DNA of 64,000 bases from Verrucomicrobiota bacterium. Its GTDB lineage: Bacteria; Verrucomicrobiota; Verrucomicrobiia; Palsa-1439. The stretch lies in contig PLZV01000023.1 in assembly GCA_003152315.1 (NCBI GenBank), positions 1 to 64,000 of the forward strand, written 5' to 3'. Position numbers and translations under genes: made by a program. Positions 62,855-64,000 of this stretch are shown in pieces (positions within the stretch are counted from its first letter, which is position 1; each line of letters begins with the position of its first letter). The notes below the pieces were generated by a model. That model did no database searches, was not told the origin of the DNA, and worked only from the letters and a program-made list of their open reading frames with translations.

Positions 62855-64000
62855 ATGGGGAAAAACCTTAAGATTGCCCTTGGTTCGGATCACGGCGGCC
62901 TGGAACTCAAGAATCAGCTTCTCGGTTATTTGCAGAGCCGGGGCTTTTTCGTGCAGGACTGCGGCACGCATAGCAAAGACGCCGTCGACTACCCGCGCAT
63001 CGCGTACACGGTCGCGCGGCTGGTGGCGAGCGGGACGTGCGACCGCGGGATCATGGTGGATGGCGCCGGCATCGGGTCGGCAATGTCAGCCAACAAAGTC
63101 CGTGGTGTAAGGGCCGCTGCGTGTTACAGTGTCGCTTTGGCGAAGAACTCGCGCGAGCACAACGACGCCAATGTGCTGACGCTCGGCTCGGGCCAGACCA
63201 ATTTTGAAACGGCCACGCAGATCGTCGAGACTTTTCTGGCGGGTGCATGTGTTGAAGAACGGCATCGAAAACGGGTACAACTGATCAATGCAATCGAGAA
63301 CGGACCCATTGAAACCGGAGCGCACCAGGCAACCTTGTTGGCCACGGTGGGAGAACCACGCGTGAGCGCCTCCCAGTCCGACCGCGAACGGATCGCCAAG
63401 CGCGTGCAGGAGCTTCTCGCGTCCCAGGGCAATCCGCCCATCGCGGCCACGGTGTCCCGACCGGGATTCTCGCCCGCGCAAATCGCCCAACTGATCGACC
63501 ACACTATTTTACGTCCAGACACCACGCGCGCGGACATCGAGCAGCTTTGCCGCGAGGCGCGCCAGGCAAAATTCTACTCCGTCTGCGTCAATCCCACGTG
63601 GGTCTCACTTGCGCGGCAGTTGCTCGAAGGCTCGAACGTCAAGGTCTGCTGCGTCGTCGGATTCCCCTTGGGCGCGCAGCCGCCTGAAACGAAGGCGATG
63701 GAAGCGCGTGCGGCCATCCGCCAGGGCGCTAAGGAAATTGACATGGTGATCAACGTCGGCGCGCTCAAGAGCGGCGATGACGAGATGGTATTGCGGGACA
63801 TTCGCGGGGTGGTCGAGGCCTGCCGTGACGGCAGCGCGAAATGCAAAGTGATTCACGAGACGTCGCTCCTGACCAATGAGGAGAAGGCGCGCGCGTGCGA
63901 GCTTTCCGTCAAGGCGCACGCGGACTTCGTCAAAACCTCCACGGGGTTCAGCTCGGGCGGCGCGACGGTGGAAGACGTGTCGCTGATGAGCCGCATTGTT
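62855..64000 (+). CDS. RpiB-DeoC fusion protein (3' end outside window)
   Basis: One uninterrupted frame encodes two sugar-phosphate enzymes. Residues about 1-140 are a ribose-5-phosphate isomerase B (LacA/RpiB) domain with [41 protein letters not shown] and the [12 protein letters not shown] motif. The usual active-site Cys of CGTGIG is replaced by Asp-Gly (VDGAGIG). After a linker of about 70 residues, residues 210-382 are deoxyribose-phosphate aldolase (DeoC) with [34 protein letters not shown] and the Schiff-base lysine in DFVKTSTGF. The frame is open to base 64000. AAGG lies about 10 nt before the ATG. Expected roles are pentose-phosphate isomerisation and deoxyribose-5-phosphate cleavage. 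Confidence 0.9.
   Translation, partial: MGKNLKIALGSDHGGLELKNQLLGYLQSRGFFVQDCGTHSKDAVDYPRIAYTVARLVASGTCDRGIMVDGAGIGSAMSANKVRGVRAAACYSVALAKNSREHNDANVLTLGSGQTNFETATQIVETFLAGACVEERHRKRVQLINAIENGPIETGAHQATLLATVGEPRVSASQSDRERIAKRVQELLASQGNPPIAATVSRPGFSPAQIAQLIDHTILRPDTTRADIEQLCREARQAKFYSVCVNPTWVSLARQLLEGSNVKVCCVVGFPLGAQPPETKAMEARAAIRQGAKEIDMVINVGALKSGDDEMVLRDIRGVVEACRDGSAKCKVIHETSLLTNEEKARACELSVKAHADFVKTSTGFSSGGATVEDVSLMSRIV

Overview
The window looks like chromosome from a Verrucomicrobiota bacterium, most likely of the Pedosphaera/Limisphaerales type. That placement is an inference from gene style, not from a marker gene. The evidence is large exported proteins with gloVer repeats, beta-helices and autotransporter-type strands; a PEP-CTERM protein; an H-X-DG pseudopilin; an S53 protease; GYF_2/zinc-ribbon proteins; and dispersed palindromic intergenic repeats. 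No rRNA, ribosomal protein or CRISPR array is present.

Left part (1-23.1 kb): the 3' end of katG, mutS, a lone receiver-domain protein, a 1206-residue gloVer/beta-helix/FN3 exoprotein, tRNA-Thr(TGT), membrane proteins, a zinc alcohol dehydrogenase, a GH31 alpha-glycosidase with two malectin domains, a zinc-ribbon protein, a TAXI-type substrate-binding protein, nnr, a 3-hydroxyisobutyrate-dehydrogenase-like enzyme and an FGGY sugar kinase. Next to these is a compact cassette (20.66-23.08 kb). It holds a patatin phospholipase and an atypical protein-kinase-fold protein, each preceded by a stray 3' end of a type I restriction hsdS gene, and it is bounded by 85-bp direct repeats.

Middle part (23.1-52.2 kb): this appears to be one integrated element of about 29 kb. 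The first 39 nt of a tRNA-Arg(ACG) gene, with its own promoter, are stranded at 23137-23175. The same 41 bp recur at 52094-52134 inside an intact tRNA-Arg, beside a tyrosine recombinase (50887-52002). The cargo looks like a uronate-polysaccharide locus. It has a GH79 glucuronidase-like enzyme, a LacI regulator, a 2-hydroxyacid dehydrogenase, a sugar isomerase, a DUF2264 protein, an adhesin-like beta-strand protein, a PL7 alginate lyase, a pseudopilin, a ManA-like isomerase, an SSS transporter and an SDR. It also has a phosphatase-GH2-PL5 fusion, two esterases (one fused to a PL5 lyase), a DUF4962/heparinase II-III lyase and a PEP-CTERM protein. An AT-rich palindrome (TTRATAATTATYAA) precedes nearly every transcription unit here and was not noticed elsewhere in the window. 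I infer that exported lyases and esterases cut an acetylated alginate-like polymer, that the transporter imports the products, and that the SDR, isomerase and dehydrogenase begin their catabolism. KDG kinase and aldolase are absent.

Right part (52.2-64 kb): repeat-rich intergenic DNA, a zinc-ribbon/GYF protein, a tiny lipoprotein, a DUF3309 protein, an S53 sedolisin, a giant beta-helix protein, an MFS exporter and an RpiB-DeoC fusion that runs off the end. Several of the big exported proteins share a C-terminal module ending in FYR/YYR plus a final proline, which suggests a common sorting or anchoring tail.
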